From NCBI GenBank assembly GCA_026874595.1, contig CM049317.1, forward strand, positions 35,368,901-35,432,900: a stretch of 64,000 nt of DNA. Direction: 5' to 3'. The position numbers and the translations under genes were made by a program. This stretch comes from Sipunculus nudus (Eukaryota; Annelida; Sipuncula; Golfingiida; Sipunculidae). A model generated the notes under the pieces. The model saw nothing but the letters and a program-made list of their open reading frames with translations. It was not told where the DNA came from and made no database searches. Numbering within the stretch: position 1 is the stretch's first letter; each line of letters begins with the position of its first letter. Positions 50,571 through 61,420 of the stretch are shown here, piece by piece.

Positions 50571-52290
50571 CTCTATGTGAGTAATGATTTAATATTTAAA
50601 ATAAGAATATCATGAATAGAGTGATATTCAAACTGCATTGGCATATAAAATATATTTTACCAGCTAATACAAACATTTAAAACTTATTACGAATGCTATA
50701 GCTTTGAACCTATAACGTTTTTAAATCTACAATTGATACTGTAATACTTGATCATACTGGCATTTTTGTTTCATTATCGGGAAAGCTAATACATAATGCT
50801 TTGAAATAAAATGACCACATATGTGGCATCTGAGGTGTAGTATCTCAAATCTCCAGACAGTGGATGTGCACACTTTAAAACACATTTTCAAGTATTGCTT
50901 AACGCCAAGTAATTACAACATGCCTGTAGGGCATGACGGTAAGCTGAGTTTGACATACAAGCAATGCATGTATAAATTATTAATACTTTGATCTGTTGGA
51001 AAAAGATTTGTTAAAGAACGTTGAACAATGGATAGAATTACATAAATCAAGAGTTCTCAAAAGCAATTCTTTGTGTACGTAGGCCCCAGAAAAAAGGATA
51101 TATCTTCTTTATATTGGGTTTCCAAGAGGGTTTTACAAGTAACTTTCTTCATGTTCAGTTTCTATATCCGACTGTAACGTGCTGTGTCCATCTAACTTAA
51201 ACGGTACTAAATGCTTATAGTCACAGTGACCAGATACCAGGTCTCCTATGAATTTTTACAAGGACCTCCCTTGATCTTAATTAAATTATAATTTCCAAAT
51301 CCAACAAAAGCAAGTTCTGAAAATATGATACATAGAGTGCTCAAACCATGTTTTGTCATACAATTTACAAAAAAACAGGTAACTATGAACTTGTTTCGGT
51401 TTTTCAAGGACACAATACATTGACCTCAATTTTTTTCATTAAGTGAGATGTTTCTGGATTGAACAGTTAAGATTAAGGCCACGTCTGACCTTTTGGGTAC
51501 TAAAAATTAGGTTTCCCGCTCATACCTCACATAATATAGGCATTCCTGAGTTAATCTTAATTGATGAAAATATGCCCAAGACCTTGTTGAATTTTAAGTT
51601 AGAATGTTCTACTTTAAACCGTTATGATCTGTGCGTATCTGACTTTCACATAACGGTTTCTACAGCCCACAAAGCAAAGATCAGAGTTACCTAATTTCAG
51701 GACTTAAAGGAGATTTCATAAGGTCCTCCGCTGATTTTATAATCAGGTTCTTAGTGCAACAGTAAAGATTTGTGAACTGCGTTACAGTCTATGAACTGGA
51801 TAGTAACTCGCAGAATCTAAGGTCAATTTATACAATTTGCACCCTGCCTGAATTTGTATCCAGCTCAGAATAATGTTTTTGGCCTGTACATTGCAGAATG
51901 CAGTTCACCATTACCTAGTCTTAGCTTTCAGTGATATGTTTACAAAAATATCTCAGGACCTTCTGTAAATAGTTCTACAGATAACGGATACGATTTGTGC
52001 CCTATCTGAATGCCTGGTTCCTCAAAATAATTGTTGCGGTCCGTAGCTCGCAGACTATAAGTCACAGTGCCGTATTTCCAGGTTACAACTTTTGACCTTT
52101 TAACAGAAGAACGGGCGGACGGTCGGACAAGGGTAATCGCACCAGGGAAAGGAAGTCTGATTTTATTGAAAGGAGGTAGAAAGGATCGGTTCCTAAATAC
52201 TTCCGGAGACAACCTCATGACAATATACGCTAAGCGGACCTCGCTTCACGTGTTGTGGGTGAGCTTTTTACAGAACACTGCGTTTACATA
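50571..52290. other. Upstream region of copy E with subrepeats
   Basis: Conserved 5' stretch to about 51000, then 150 bp-type subrepeats to 52250, ending at gaacgggcggacggtcggac. The open frames at 51443-51694, 51940-52218 and 52067-52297 lie in repeats and are broken in other copies. No gene supported. Confidence 0.5.
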
Positions 52291-52437
52291 CGTTTGAGCT
52301 TGCCGCCACATAAATAGAACGGTTATATTATAACCCTTTGATTCTAATAGTCTATACGTTTCCTGTTTATGCCTCAAGAGGCTTGATCCTTTACACTCAG
52401 GCTACGCTCACTATGAGCTGACATTGCTTTGGATTAG

Positions 52438-52973
52438 GTGTAGGCTAATTCATGTTTCCATCAAGCTTGATTTATGAAAGAATATTTTTGTATAGTAATT
52501 GATTCTATAGAATCAAACTGTATTATGAAGGATAAATAAAGCTACACATATTTGGTTAAAAAAACGTAATCCTTGGATTCCATAGCAAGCTAATTAGGCA
52601 TCATGCGTACAGCCTAGGCCAATATTTGATAATAATAATAAAAATAATAATAATAATAATATTAAAAATAATAATAATAATAATATAATTATTTTTCCTA
52701 CATTCGTGTAGGCTAATTCATGTTTCTATCAAGCTTGATTTATGAAAGAATGTTTTTGTATAGTAATTGATTCTATAGAATCAAACTGTATTATGAAGGA
52801 TAAATAAAGCTACACATATTTGGTTAAAAAAAGCGTAATCCTTGGATTCCATAGCAAGCTAATTAGGCATCATGCGTACAGCCTAGGCCAATATTTGATA
52901 ATAATAATAAAAATAATAATAATAACAAAATTAAAAATAATAATAATAATAATATAATTATTTATCCTACATT
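52438..52973. repeat. 268 bp tandem duplication
   Basis: 52438-52705 is repeated at 52706-52973 with few changes. It starts gtgtaggctaattcatgttt and ends in (AAT)n. It lies in the region shared upstream of all family copies. Only this copy has it doubled. Confidence 0.85.
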
Positions 52974-53323
52974 CTGATATGGACAACAATGGATAATAAT
53001 ATAGCTTAATTAATAAATGTATTAGGAAACTGTTCAAAACCAACTAAAATTCAAACAGTTATATAAAACAATAACTTTTTTGGGCAAATTATGAAAAGCA
53101 ACTAATACTATATGTTCAATTAATATGTCTGTATGTTTTGTAAATCTATTAACGTGGAAATGAATTATTGTCGTTAAGGAATCCACATAAAATAAAGGAT
53201 AATAAATGCACTATTTATATTTTATGATGTAATATACCATAAAATACCAAATCAGTCGTATCCATATTATATTAATCTACCAATACTGTAAATATTTGTA
53301 AATGGCATAAGCATGTATATATA

Positions 53324-53366
<43 letters not shown>

Positions 53367-53665
53367 AGGGAAAGAAGGATAGATAGATTTATATTTCAAT
53401 TTAAAAACTATTTTTTATTTAAAATATATTAAAATTATAAATGCAAAGCCCTGTATGTATATATGTACCTACACAAAAATACAATGTTATGTATGGTCCA
53501 GGGGCTGATATAGATGCTATTAGCTTCATATTGCTTTAAATGAATTACAACAAAGTCTTGGCGATTGAAATCGCGCAGCGCCTACAGTAAACAGTCAGAA
53601 CGTCATAACGTTTGGAGACCGGAAATAGAACATGTCACAAGCTAACGCAAGTTCCTCACTTTTCT
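52974..53665. other. AT-rich spacer left of the Penelope-like element
   Basis: Matches 7050-8720 with the MITE missing and a (TA)n at 53328-53364. The last family-like phrase is acaagctaacgcaagttc (53637), after which sequence passes to the Penelope-like element. No gene. Confidence 0.5.
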
Positions 53666-53730
53666 TACTCAGGTAGTCACAGATATGCATTAATGTATTA
53701 ATAAAATTATAGCAGCTCAGCTTTTATGTA

Positions 53731-55810
53731 TCGACCACTTTGACACTCGAAAGGGCTACCTTAAAAGCTTGATCGAGAAAACAGACACATTTATAAGGAA
53801 CATCAGATGGAGAACCTTCTATTTTCTTTACCCTCAAAATACAGCATACAAAAAAGAAACCTATGGATTTCGCTTTGCAACCCCCCCCCCCCCCCCCAAC
53901 TCCCGGAACTGAAACAATTCGAAGAAGGTCTACTTAACATCATTCAGAATATGAAATTAAAGGACCCTGTGAAACCTTTCCAGAAACAACTTAACAAAGA
54001 TACTAAAAATATAAAAAGAACAGAAATTATTAGTACCAGCAGACATAAAAAACTAACAATTTTTACAGAATCGAACCGGCGCAGTACAACGGACTAATTC
54101 AAAAGAACATTGAGAAAGATTACAAGAAAGCCCCACCCTCAATAATTAACAGTAACACACTAGAAGATAAACAGCAACAAAACTCGGACTCAGCGACAGA
54201 ATGGAATCTACAAACACAAGCCATCACACTGAAAGGCCACAAACCGAACCTTCAAAGCAAACCTACCAGCAGACTAATAAACCCATGCAAACCAGAAATC
54301 GGTAAAATTAGCAAACAGATATTGGAAAGGATTAACTCAAAGGTAAAGCAATCCACACAATACAACCAATGAAAGAATTCGGAGGATGTGATTACCTGGT
54401 TAAGTAAAGTAGAAAATAAACGCACAAAAACATTCATCAGCTTTGATATTTGCGATTTCTACCCTCCAGTTACAGAAGAGCTCCTTAAGAAAGCCCTGGA
54501 CTTCGCAGCACAATTCGACGCAATAATCATGGAGGAAAAACATATCATAACCCATGCTAAAAAGTCCATCTTATACAACAACAATACAACATGGTACAAG
54601 CGCAACAACCCAAATTTCGATGAAACCATGGGTAATTTCGATGGAGCTGAAACTCGTGACCTAATTGGTCTATATATGCTATCGCAACTGGAGCACAGTG
54701 ACATCAATGTAGGGCTATACAGGGACGACGAATAAGCCATTTGCCAAAAAACATCCAAACAAACGGAAGCCATATAAAAGGAAATTTGCAAAATATTCTC
54801 TGAGAACAACCTCCGAAAAACAATATAAGCAAACAAAAACGTTGTTGACTTTCTGGACATATCACAAGACCTGCGCAGCGGTACATTCAAACCATATTTA
54901 AAAAACCAACAACAACCCCCTGTACGTACACAAGGAAAGTAACCACCCACCATCTGTCATAAGAAATATATCGGATAGAATAAATAAAAGACTCGCCAGC
55001 ATTTCAGCTAACGAGAGGATTTTTGAGGAGGCAGCGCCTACCTACCAGAATGCGCTACAAGAGAGCGGCTACAATTACAAACTATGATACCACTCCCACA
55101 GCGACTCCGACAAGGAAATGAAAACCAAAAGGACAAAAAGCAACAGAAGGAGGAATATAACTTGGTTCAACCCACCATTTAGCGATAACGTGACCACAAA
55201 CATTAGAAAACACTTTTTTAATCTTCTTGACAAATGCTTTCTACCCCAGCACAAGCTCCACAAACTACTGAATAAAAATACAGTAAAGCTAAGTTATAGC
55301 TGCATGCCAAACATGGGCCAAATAATGGCAGGACACAACAGGGATATACTTAACAAATTCAGTGCGCAACAAACTGAACCGAAGAAATGCAACTGTAGAG
55401 ACAAACAAACTTGCCCATTAGAGGGTAACTGTGTAATAACAAACATTGTGTGCCAAGCCACCGTAACACGTCCAGACAATCTGAGACAAGAAACCTACAT
55501 CGGCCTAACAGAAAACACATTCAAAACACGCTACACGGCCCACAAATCTAGCTTCAAAAACAAAAAGAGACGAAATTCCAACACACTAAGCGAATACATT
55601 TGGAAAATAAAGGACTTAAATGTGCAATATACCATACAATGGAAAATAACCAGCAAAGCCAGAGCGTACTCCACATCATCTAAATCATGTAACCTTTGTT
55701 TGGAGAAAAAGTACTTTATCATTCCTCGCCCCTTATTATGCAATCTCAGCAAAAGAAATGAAATCGCAGAGACATGCAGGCACAGGTCAAAACACCTGCT
55801 GACCAACTAA
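53731..55810 (+). pseudogene. Penelope-like RT/GIY-YIG polyprotein, frameshifted
   Basis: Order: DHFDTRKGYLKSLIEKTDTF at 53734 and FIRNIRWRTFYF; a C run at 53881-53899 causes a frameshift; LPELKQFEEGLLNIIQNMKL; KGHKPNLQSKPTSRLINP at 54235; KISKQILERINSKV; a stop at 54370; FISFDICDFYPPVTEELLKK at 54433; GLYRDDE at 54712, where the usual RDDG has Glu. Further stops follow, then the open stretch 55118-55810: RRRNITWFNPPFSDNV, a Cys-rich CNCRDKQTCPLEGNC at 55390, the GIY-YIG region TYIGLTENTFKTRYTAHKSS at 55495, CNLCLEKKYFII and CRHRSKHLL. Reverse transcriptase and endonuclease of one element; inactive. Confidence 0.8.
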
Positions 55811-55854
55811 AAATCCCCTGGATCAAGTATAAGGAGCCCCGACAAGACCACTCA

Positions 55855-55911
55855 GTGTTCCTGACGAGTGAGGGCCCGTAGGGGCCCTAACGAAACAGAG
55901 CTGTCGTACAC
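55855..55911 (+). ncRNA. Type I hammerhead ribozyme in Penelope-like tail (copy 2)
   Basis: CTGACGA at 55861-55867, GAAA at 55892-55895, GTC at 55903-55905. Stem I GTGTTC / GTACAC has one mismatch against the perfect pairing in the other copy. Stem II AGGGCCC/GGGCCCT with loop GTAG has one mismatch lower down. Stem III is short, ACAG/CTGT with loop AG. The core is complete, so activity is possible but stem I is weaker. Predicted cleavage after 55905. Confidence 0.8.
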
Positions 55912-56000
55912 AAGTAAGTGTGTTTAAGTACTGAAATATATGTATCACAGCTCCTTGTATTAGTTGAGCACTTTAAAACCCCATGGTTTTGTCACAATCT

Positions 56001-56047
<47 letters not shown>

Positions 56048-56504
56048 TATGAATACCTTGTGGAATAAAAAAGAATAAAATTGTATAGAGCACTGTGAAT
56101 GAGACTCAAATTTAAATGCCTTTTAGATAGATAGGTCACTATGGTAACATACCAAAGGCCATTTTTCACATTATGACGATTTCCACTACCTCCACTATTG
56201 TGTGGTTAAAACATTGTTTAAAAAATGTGGTTCAAATACCATAACCTTTAAACCACTCATATTTTTCGTGAAATTCAACATGTAAATAGTTCCACCAAAC
56301 CCTCAGATGAGTTCGTAAGCTTGTGAGCTTGAGCTTCATCTTCAAGGTCAAATTTTAAAAATTCTAGGAATTTTGTGAACATCATCACTACTTTTTCCTC
56401 ACATTTTTACGGAGGGGGACTAATAGGGAGGAGAAACATATATCTGTTGTTCAGCAGCAAAACAAACTCATTCTAGATTATATATGCTTTAAACATTTTC
56501 ACTA

Positions 56505-57559
56505 GTCATGACGTATTTAGTGATTCAGAGATCATTACATTCACTGTATTACAGAAAGGCATACCAGAGTTACAGATAATTGAATTACCATGTTAAGCTG
56601 GGGGAAAATGAAAAGATAATATTTTACAGGTCAGCTGACTTGAGAGTGTATTATTCACCGAAAACATCATGAACCAATAGTTTAATTTGATATAGTTAAA
56701 AAAATTGTTTTACCTTAGAACCATGTTTCCCTGTTTCATTCGAGTCAGAAGAACCTTCGAATGCATTGCACAAGTTTCCTGGTTTTGTCTCGGGTATCTG
56801 TGTTTTTGAATACAAAATACCAAGAGATAATGCATGTGACATTTGGTTATCGAATAAGAAATAAATTCCTAATATACCTCTCACCTTTGAAGCGTTATAG
56901 CTATTTTTATTCATGACACACCCGTGAAAATTACCAGCAAGCCTTCTGATTTCCTTTCAGGTACCTCTATGTTCGTAATAAAAATGATGATGTAATGTAA
57001 AGCATAAGGAATAACATCAATATTGAGATGTATGGAATATAAAATAGGTTTTACCAGTTAATACATCCGTTTAAATCTTATTACGAGTGCTATGACGTAT
57101 TCAGTTATTCAGAGATCATAACATTCACTATATTACAGAAAAGGTACACCAGAGTAACAGATTAATTGCATTGCCATGTAAAGCTGGGGGAAATGAAAAG
57201 ATAATATTTTACAGGTCAGCTGACTTGAGAGTGTATTGTTCACCAAAAACATCATGAACCAATAGTTTAATCTGATATAGTTAAAACAATTGTTTTACCT
57301 TAGAACCATGTTTCCCTGATTCATTCGAGTCAGAAGAACCTTCGAATGCATTGCACAAGTTTCCTGGTTTTGTCACGGGTATCTGTGTTTTTGAATACGA
57401 AATACCAAGAGATAATGCAGCTGACATTTGGTTATCGAATAAGAAATAAATTCCTAATGAACCTCTCACCTTTGAAGCGTTATAGCTATTTTTATTCATG
57501 ACACACCCGTGAAAATTACCAGCAAGCCTTCTGATTTCCTTTCAGGTACCTCTATGTTC
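56505..57559. repeat. 585 bp tandem duplication carrying exons III and IV
   Basis: 56505-57090 repeats from 57091 with exon III at 56714 and 57299 and exon IV at 56885 and 57470, exactly 585 bp apart. The rest of the second copy continues after the foldback element at 61421. Few differences, so it is younger than the family. Confidence 0.85.
56714..57549 (-). pseudogene. Modular small-exon family, copy F (duplicated front, no 3' exons)
   Basis: Transcription order: IV 57470-57549 (MNKNSYNASK), III 57299-57382 (IPVTKPGNLCNAFEG, SSDSNESGKHGSK), IV' 56885-56964, III' 56714-56797 (IPETKPGNLCNAFEG, SSDSNETGKHGSK). All four keep AG/GT borders. IV' contains stops in its first part and would have to be skipped internally. 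III and III' would then join in frame and give two modules in series. Exons II, I, V and VI are absent; the Penelope-like element starts about 700 bp downstream. The foldback element lies 10 bp before the acceptor of IV. Confidence 0.5.
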
Positions 57560-57603
57560 TATGGAGCCCCTAAGGTGACATACGAAATATTTTTTTCTGG
57601 GTA

Positions 57604-57980
57604 AATATCGCGTTCCCTCGCGATCTTTTCGCGTTCCCTCGCGATCTTTTCGCAATCCCTCGCGATCTTTTTCGCGTTCCCTCCCGATAATATCGCATTG
57701 CCTCGCGATCTTTTCGTGTTCCCTCGCGATCTTTTCGCGTTCCCTCGCGATCTTTTCATGTTCCCTCGCAAATTTTTTGCGTTCCCTTGCGATCTTTTGC
57801 ATTCCCTCGCGATCTTTTCGCGTTCCCTCGCGATCTTTTCGTATTCCCTCGCGATAATATCGCGTTCCCTTGCTATCTTTTCGCGTTCCCTCGCGATCTT
57901 TTCGCGTTCCCCACTGATCTTTTTCGCGTTCCCTCGCGATAATATCGCGTTCTCTAGCGATCTTTTCGCGTTCCCTCCCC
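57604..57980 (-). repeat. 21 bp minisatellite, left arm of foldback element
   Basis: About 17-18 units of gatcgcgagggaacgcgaaaa (minus strand; unit shown in parts: gatcgcgaggg, aacgcgaaaa) and variants with gatattatc. Since 21 is divisible by three, several strands and frames stay open (REREKIA on one strand, AFPRDLF on the other). These are not taken as genes. Confidence 0.9.
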
Positions 57981-58132
57981 CAATATCTGGCATACATGCA
58001 AATAAATGGACGCGGGAACCAGTACAACAGTTTACTGTGTCTCGTTCCTTGTGTCTTTAACACCACTACGCTCAAATAAGATATACGCTCGATGTCAGGT
58101 CAACACAACGATGCTTGTATAAGATTAGCTTA

Positions 58133-58420
58133 GTAAAATGATTAAATATGCAGATGACACAGCGACCTTAGGTGTCATTTCTGATGACAATGAATTGCCT
58201 TATAGGCAAGAGATATTATATCTGACTAAATGTTGTCAATCATAATCTTCTTTTAAATGATGAAAAAAAGACAAAGGAAGTTTTATTCGATTTTAGGAAA
58301 GGGTGTAATGTAGTTATTAAATTGTGTATCAACAATGTTGGAGTTAAGATTGTTAAAAATCATAAGTACCTTGCTACAATTATTCAGGATGATCTCAAAT
58401 GGTCTGATAACATATATGTA
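58133..58420 (+). pseudogene. Reverse transcriptase fragment of a CR1/Rex/Jockey-like LINE
   Basis: Starts MIKYADDTATLGVISDDNE, the catalytic YADD box and following conserved stretch. It continues across frameshifts with KKDKG / KTKE, DFRK and KYLATIIQDDLKWSDN, as in the RT thumb region of these LINEs. Only about 290 bp, ending near (TA)n at 58430. It lies inside the core of the foldback element. Confidence 0.6.
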
Positions 58421-58423
58421 TAA

Positions 58424-58429
<6 letters not shown>

Positions 58430-58468
<39 letters not shown>

Positions 58469-59095
58469 TTAAATGTTTTTATTAATATTTTATATCTTTT
58501 TCTTTTACCTGACATGAAATTAATATTAGGCCAGATTCTATCAAATACTTAAAATACTGGACACAGTTCATCTTGGAAAATTGATACTTCGACAGTCAAA
58601 ACTATATATAAACATATATATGTATACATGTATGTATGCCTCATGCCCCACATATCTGCTGTTTATTATTATGGGTCCTCGGCCACCCGGAGATATGTGC
58701 AAACCGGTGTTTAAGATGATCTAATTGATCTGGAAACAACCTAAAACATACTTTAAATAATCGGAATGTCTTAAAATTATAAGATTTGCTATATAGAAAT
58801 GACGCCTTCGTTGTTGGTCTTATTATTTTATTAAAGAAACACAATATATCCCATATGCCGATTATATTTAATAATAATGTCATCTTAGTACATACATACA
58901 TTTTCAGGCATTTTTATCATATATTTATCATCTTTCCTTCTAATATTTCTTCATTTAAAATTGCGGAAAATTTAACAAATGATTCTCTATTAAAATCCGC
59001 ATGAAATAATTCTATGAAACAAAATGTTAACCGTTATTATTAATTGATTGTTTGTGTGTAATATCTCTCTGAAGATGGTGTAAGAGACTGAAATA
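58430..59095. other. Foldback core: (TA)n and AT-rich DNA, no gene
   Basis: (TA)n at 58431-58464. Open frames at 58641-58901 and 58786-59004 overlap on opposite strands, have no recognisable domain and no second copy here. Confidence 0.4.
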
Positions 59096-59099
59096 GACT

Positions 59100-59330
59100 G
59101 AAATGGGAAGATCGTTCTCGCCGGACCTGCTTCGGGGGTTCGACCCAGCAATAGGATAGATAACTCGCAAGTGCAGTGGTCATCGGGCCTGGTTACCGCC
59201 AGAAAAAAAAATCAGAGGAAGCGTGCGATAATGTCGTGTCACGTAATCCGAAAGCGGACTGGAATTCTGCAGATGTTTATATTAAAATATTGAAAATGGT
59301 GGCGGTTACCTCCATAAAAAAAATCTTTAA
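59100..59330 (+). mobile_element. SINE fragment, body and 3' domain
   Basis: Shares with 31980-32345 the ordered phrases gtgcagtggtcatcgggcct, gaggaagcgtgcgataatgt, gactggaattctgcagatg and gtggcggttacctcc. The tRNA head is mostly lost (a B-box-like ggttcgaccc at 59137). Nested in the foldback core. Confidence 0.6.
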
Positions 59331-60950
59331 TAAAAGAGTAATTGTAAATGCCAAAAGTTAAGATTGCAAATGTCAAACTCGGAAGGAGGCACAACAATCC
59401 AAGAAAATGTCCACCTGGCCCGTACTAATTAAAAGTCAAGAAACAGGGCCCATATATCAAAATTAGCAGTTTTTATTCTCATTCTCTAAAGGTCGGTTAT
59501 ATGCTTCATTTGTTTATCGACTGGCAATTGAAGAATGTGTTGGTCCTCCCAGGGCACACTTGTGGTTTTGTATTCACTGATGTGGGGTCGGCAAATAATA
59601 TAATTATTTTTGTTTCTTAATGGAGAACCACATTTATAAATATACATTAATGAGACAAGGTAGGTATAAAATGATCCAGTGTAAAATAACCCTCTGGATA
59701 CTGGAATATCTGCATACAAGTGTTTAGTATCAGAAGAAGAACAGAAGAGGCCTAAGGCCAAAAATAATTATGGGACTGTTACAACTGATAATTAATATTA
59801 AACCAACTGATAACGTAATAAATAAATGACCGATAAATTATCACTAACCAATAATGTAATGCGAAGTCAAACGATAATGTAACAGATTTCCCTAGCCGTT
59901 AACGTAAAACAGAATTAATTGGTAAAGTAAAATCATTTCAGTGAACCTGACCAAACCAAATTGGACCTTCCGCATGCTTCTTGGACAATACATGCATTTG
60001 TTAAGCTCAGTTGACCATGGATCATCAGAGCATTAGTGATCACCCCTTGTCTGTCCGAGCACAAATCGGTCTCTTTCGCGTCGCACTTTTCATATCTTGT
60101 ACTATGATTATATAGCACAACTTAGGACATCAAAAGTTCAGAACATAAATTCAAACCAGTTGGGGATCCAGAAATTTCAGAATTTAAGCTTGGGGGGGGG
60201 GGGGTCAATACTGGGTAAGGGTTAAAAATAAAGTTCTAAAATTGCGCATTTAAGTTTTTGTTTTGTGTGTATATATATATATAAATGTCGCGCGCCATCT
60301 TCCGATTTTAAGAAGGACCGACCCAATATCCGATTATGATCTGCCGATGCATTCCTACAGCTTTGAATTGAAAGAAAGAAAGATTAAATAAATAATGGTT
60401 TATCATCTACGAGTATTATAATTTGTATATTTTATGGTATTATGTGTAGATAGAAGCTGATGGGTGGAAAGGAATAAACCTGCAATGGTTCTATACCTTG
60501 TACGATGATTTTTATTTTTTAAATAAATTTAAATAAATTTAAATATTTGTATATTTTTTGTATTTTTTGTCTTTTTTTATGTGTAACAAATGTGTATAAA
60601 ATATGACCAATATCAGTAAATGAACATTGGGAGATGGGCATGTGCAAAGTTGATATTGTTGATTTGGAATTTGGCCTGACCCATCTTAAAATTGGTATGA
60701 ACCAATAATTGACGTGAAAAATATTATCAATTTCAGTCAATTACACCGGGATATGGACCTGATCCAGGTTGTCATTGCTCATCCGTTGTTGGGTCTGACT
60801 GCTAATAAACAAAGAGATAAAATCAAATAAGTTGATAATCTAATTGCTAAAAAAGTAAAAAGAGGTCTGTAAAAATTAAAAATGAATAAATGGGGAACGG
60901 ATAACATATATTAGAAACATGGCAAAAAGTCTGATCTCTCTTATTCAAGT
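59331..60950. other. Foldback core, right part, no gene seen
   Basis: AT-rich with a G run at 60193-60204 and a short (TA)n at 60271. The open frames at 59486-59761 and 60519-60740 have no domain features. Confidence 0.4.
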
Positions 60951-61067
60951 ACAGAACGAGACACAGATAACTGTTGTTCTTGTTCCTGCGTCCATTTTTT
61001 TGTATGCTAGATGTTGTATGCTAGATATAGGGGAGCAGGGAACCAGCTTAGTGATCATTTGTAAGTT

Positions 61068-61356
61068 ATCGAGGGAACGCAGAAAGATCGCGAGGGAACG
61101 CAAAAAGATCGCGAGGGAACGCGATATTATCGCGAGGGAACGCGAAAAAGATCGCGAGGGAACGCGAAAAGATCGCGATGGAATGCGAAAAGATCGCGAG
61201 TGAACGCGAAAAGATCGTGAGGGAACGCGATATTATCGCGAGGGAACGCGATTTTATCACGAGGGAACGCGCTAAGATCGCGAGGGAACGCGATAAGATC
61301 GCGAGGGAACGCGAAAAGATCGCGAGGGAACGCGAAATGATCTCGAGGGAACGCGA
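61068..61356 (+). repeat. 21 bp minisatellite, right arm of foldback element
   Basis: About 14 units of the same 21 bp repeat as 57604-57980, here on the plus strand, with gatattatc, gattttatc and gctaagatc variants. Inner flanks also match in inverse (gaacgagacacag, gcgtccattt). Confidence 0.9.
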
Positions 61357-61420
61357 TACTGCTCCATACGATACTTACCCAGAAAAAAAATATCACGTAT
61401 GTCACTTTAGAGGCTCCATA

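Larger units (their letters stand above)
53700..56006 (+). mobile_element. Penelope-like element with GIY-YIG endonuclease and hammerhead
   Basis: Near full-length but dead copy. The coding region is 53731-55810 and the 3' region with a hammerhead ribozyme runs to about 56006, where (TA)n begins. It sits where exon II and the 3' exons of gene F should be, so gene F lacks II, I, V and VI here. The shared tail with 24001-24425 shows that at least two copies landed next to (TA)n. Penelope-like elements insert by target-primed reverse transcription (family knowledge). Confidence 0.8.
57560..61420. mobile_element. Foldback-type element, 3.86 kb, with minisatellite inverted ends
   Basis: Ends TATGGAGCCCCTAAGGTGAC (57560) and, inverted at 61420, TATGGAGCCTCTAAAGTGAC, with similarity on for about 50 bp to ttctgggta. 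The target ATGTTC is doubled (57554-57559, 61421-61426). The empty site is seen in the local duplicate at 56969-56980. Inverted ends are 470-490 bp (57560-58050, 60951-61420) and consist mostly of a 21 bp minisatellite. No transposase frame in the 2.9 kb core, so it is non-autonomous. The architecture resembles Foldback/Galileo-like elements. Relation to those superfamilies is unproven. Confidence 0.75.

Noticed and set aside
54459-54953. 164-codon minus-strand open frame
   Set aside because: Antisense of the Penelope-like reverse transcriptase, whose motifs are clear on the plus strand.
57604-57980. CRISPR-like regular array
   Set aside because: Units are contiguous with no unique spacers, in a eukaryotic transposon arm.
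57542-58075. 177-codon open frame rich in REREKIA repeats
   Set aside because: Product of the 21 bp minisatellite; open in several frames and on both strands, no start context or conserved flanks.
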